A stretch of 64,000 nucleotides of DNA from an uncultured Carboxylicivirga sp. (GTDB taxonomy: Bacteria > Bacteroidota > Bacteroidia > Bacteroidales > Marinilabiliaceae). Below the pieces are notes generated by a model. It made no database searches, was not told the origin of the DNA, and was given only the letters and a program-made list of their open reading frames with translations. Location of the stretch: positions 2,666,001-2,730,000 of the forward strand of contig NZ_OY771430.1 of the NCBI RefSeq assembly GCF_963674565.1, read 5' to 3'. Each line of letters begins with the position of its first letter. Position 1 is the stretch's first letter. Both the position numbers and the translations under genes were made by a program. Shown one piece after another: positions 63,003-64,000 of this stretch.

Positions 63003-64000
63003 TTATTGTTTAATGATTTTTTGCAAATAGTCTTCACCAACTTTAATCAGATAAACACCAGGCGATAGTTTGCTCAGATCAATTGATGCATTTACCACTT
63101 CTTCAATAACCGTTTGCCCGGCCATATCAATTACCTGTACCTTTAGTTCATCTGTCAGGTCGATGTATAAAATATCTTTTACCGGGTTCGGATATACATT
63201 CAAACCCTTATATTTACTCTCTCCTAACCCCGTTATCACCTGATCGGCGGACAAATCCATTATCATCCACCCCATTTTATCCTGCAGTACAGACGAAATA
63301 CCATTTGAGGTTTCTCTTAGTCTGGCAATTTTAAATGCATTACTTACACTTGTATTTGGATAATATCTAACGTTAGAAGCAAATGAATTTGATTTTGTTA
63401 ACAAGCTTCCAAAAACAACAGGATCAGCATAGGTTTCATCATATGTTACTGAAATAGGTGTTGTAACAATACCAGCACCATCTTCGGTTGATCCAACTGT
63501 TACTCTTTTGGTACCAATAACTCCTTGTCCTTTTTCAATGGCTAAAAAGTCAACATTCTCAGCAAAAGTAGCCGTAGTAATGCTCTGTTCACTCATTAAA
63601 CACAGTTCGAAACCAGTTGTTGTCACATTCTGAATAGCTACAGTGGTAGGAAAGAAAGTTCCGTTACTCACTTGTGTGCAAAATACCACCGGCACGGTTT
63701 CAAATTCTTCAGTAAAAGAAACAGAAACCCAATCTCTTTGAATTCCGCTAACTTGACCTACCTCACCTTTCAATCCTCCAAAATCATACACCCCACTATT
63801 TAAAGCTAAAGCTGCTACATCATCCGTTGAAGACAATGTTGGATCATTCAGGTATGTCCATGTATCTATCTGAAACTGGAAAGTAGTTGTTGAAACACTA
63901 TTTACTCTTTGTGTCATTGGGTAGACATTATTAAATGTCTGTGCACCCATAATTATACGAGGAGTAGTAGTAAACTTCTCTGAGAAATAACATGAAGTCC
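63003..64000 (-). CDS. T9SS-secreted H-type lectin-like protein (5'-truncated by window edge)
   Basis: The reading frame stays open to the window end, so the N-terminus is missing. The visible 332 residues contain three H-type lectin-like beta repeats: FSEKFTTTPRIIMGAQTFNN at the edge, VSFTEEFETVPVVFCTQVSN, and ISVTYDETYADPVVFGSLLT. A type A T9SS C-terminal domain follows (LNVYPNPVKDILYIDLTDEL, LSPGVYLIKVGEDYLQKIIKQ). The protein is exported across the outer membrane and probably binds a glycan through the H-type folds (inference from fold). It is transcribed in the same direction as the SusCD operon but separated from it by a terminator and 638 bp. Confidence 0.78.
   Translation of the reverse strand, partial: TSCYFSEKFTTTPRIIMGAQTFNNVYPMTQRVNSVSTTTFQFQIDTWTYLNDPTLSSTDDVAALALNSGVYDFGGLKGEVGQVSGIQRDWVSVSFTEEFETVPVVFCTQVSNGTFFPTTVAIQNVTTTGFELCLMSEQSITTATFAENVDFLAIEKGQGVIGTKRVTVGSTEDGAGIVTTPISVTYDETYADPVVFGSLLTKSNSFASNVRYYPNTSVSNAFKIARLRETSNGISSVLQDKMGWMIMDLSADQVITGLGESKYKGLNVYPNPVKDILYIDLTDELKVQVIDMAGQTVIEEVVNASIDLSKLSPGVYLIKVGEDYLQKIIKQ

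Noticed and set aside
1..64000. tRNA, rRNA, prophage or intact insertion sequence
   Set aside because: No cloverleaf, rRNA, phage structural gene or transposase with terminal inverted repeats was seen on either strand.

Overview
The window is AT-rich DNA from a Bacteroidota chromosome. The evidence is two SusC/SusD pairs, many lipoproteins with a Cys-type signal peptide, two proteins ending in a type IX secretion (T9SS) C-terminal domain, TAnnTTTG -7 promoter boxes, and a large carbohydrate-active enzyme content. A polysaccharide-degrading environmental or gut member of the Bacteroidales/Marinilabiliales type fits best; this is inference, as no rRNA or marker gene is present.

Layout. (1) 1-3.6 kb: the 3' end of a GH2 glycosidase, a RibD-C/dihydrofolate-reductase-like gene in a cassette-like setting, and a BlaI repressor/M56 sensor-protease pair. 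(2) 3.7-10 kb: a 21-bp tandem repeat array and a duplicated 3' fragment of a DUF1593 gene, then GH27 and GH43 lipoproteins, then a divergent tetR / dsbA-nmrA unit, ending at the second copy of the duplication inside the intact DUF1593 gene. (3) 10-19.6 kb: a minus-strand glycan operon (BACON-GH5, GH39, GH43, GH2, then a terminator and DUF1593) behind a membrane-anchored AraC-type regulator. (4) 20-23.3 kb: cassette-like genes (a dGTPase-family HD protein, a DUF4369-like lipoprotein, a beta-barrel protein) separated by related structured spacers. (5) 23.4-36.5 kb: a redox/aldehyde-handling region with carboxymuconolactone decarboxylase, two paralogous cupins, a Cys-nucleophile alpha/beta hydrolase, MFS, AzoR, Crp/Fnr, cyclophilin-like, MBL-fold, acetyltransferase, YqhD-like alcohol dehydrogenase, PatB/MalY and DUF3737 genes, and an AraC regulator. 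(6) 36.9-46 kb: a DUF4440-like lipoprotein, a multidomain T9SS metallopeptidase, sfsA and two overlapping DUF3857/transglutaminase genes. (7) 46.2-62.4 kb: a seven-gene minus-strand operon, FAS1(4 domains)-SusC-SusD-FAS1-FAS1-SusC-SusD. (8) 63-64 kb: a truncated T9SS lectin-like gene.

The two observations I consider strongest are these. First, three operons in region 5 and the araC promoter region carry paired copies of a TACCCnnATTACnGA motif. The copies in every pair are exactly 21 bp apart. In three cases the pair sits exactly 22 bp from a matching nAnnTTTG -7 box. This predicts an AraC regulon that resembles the E. coli YqhC/yqhD aldehyde response in logic. Second, the double SusCD operon contains three large fasciclin-domain lipoproteins and no glycoside hydrolase, so its substrate is not obvious.
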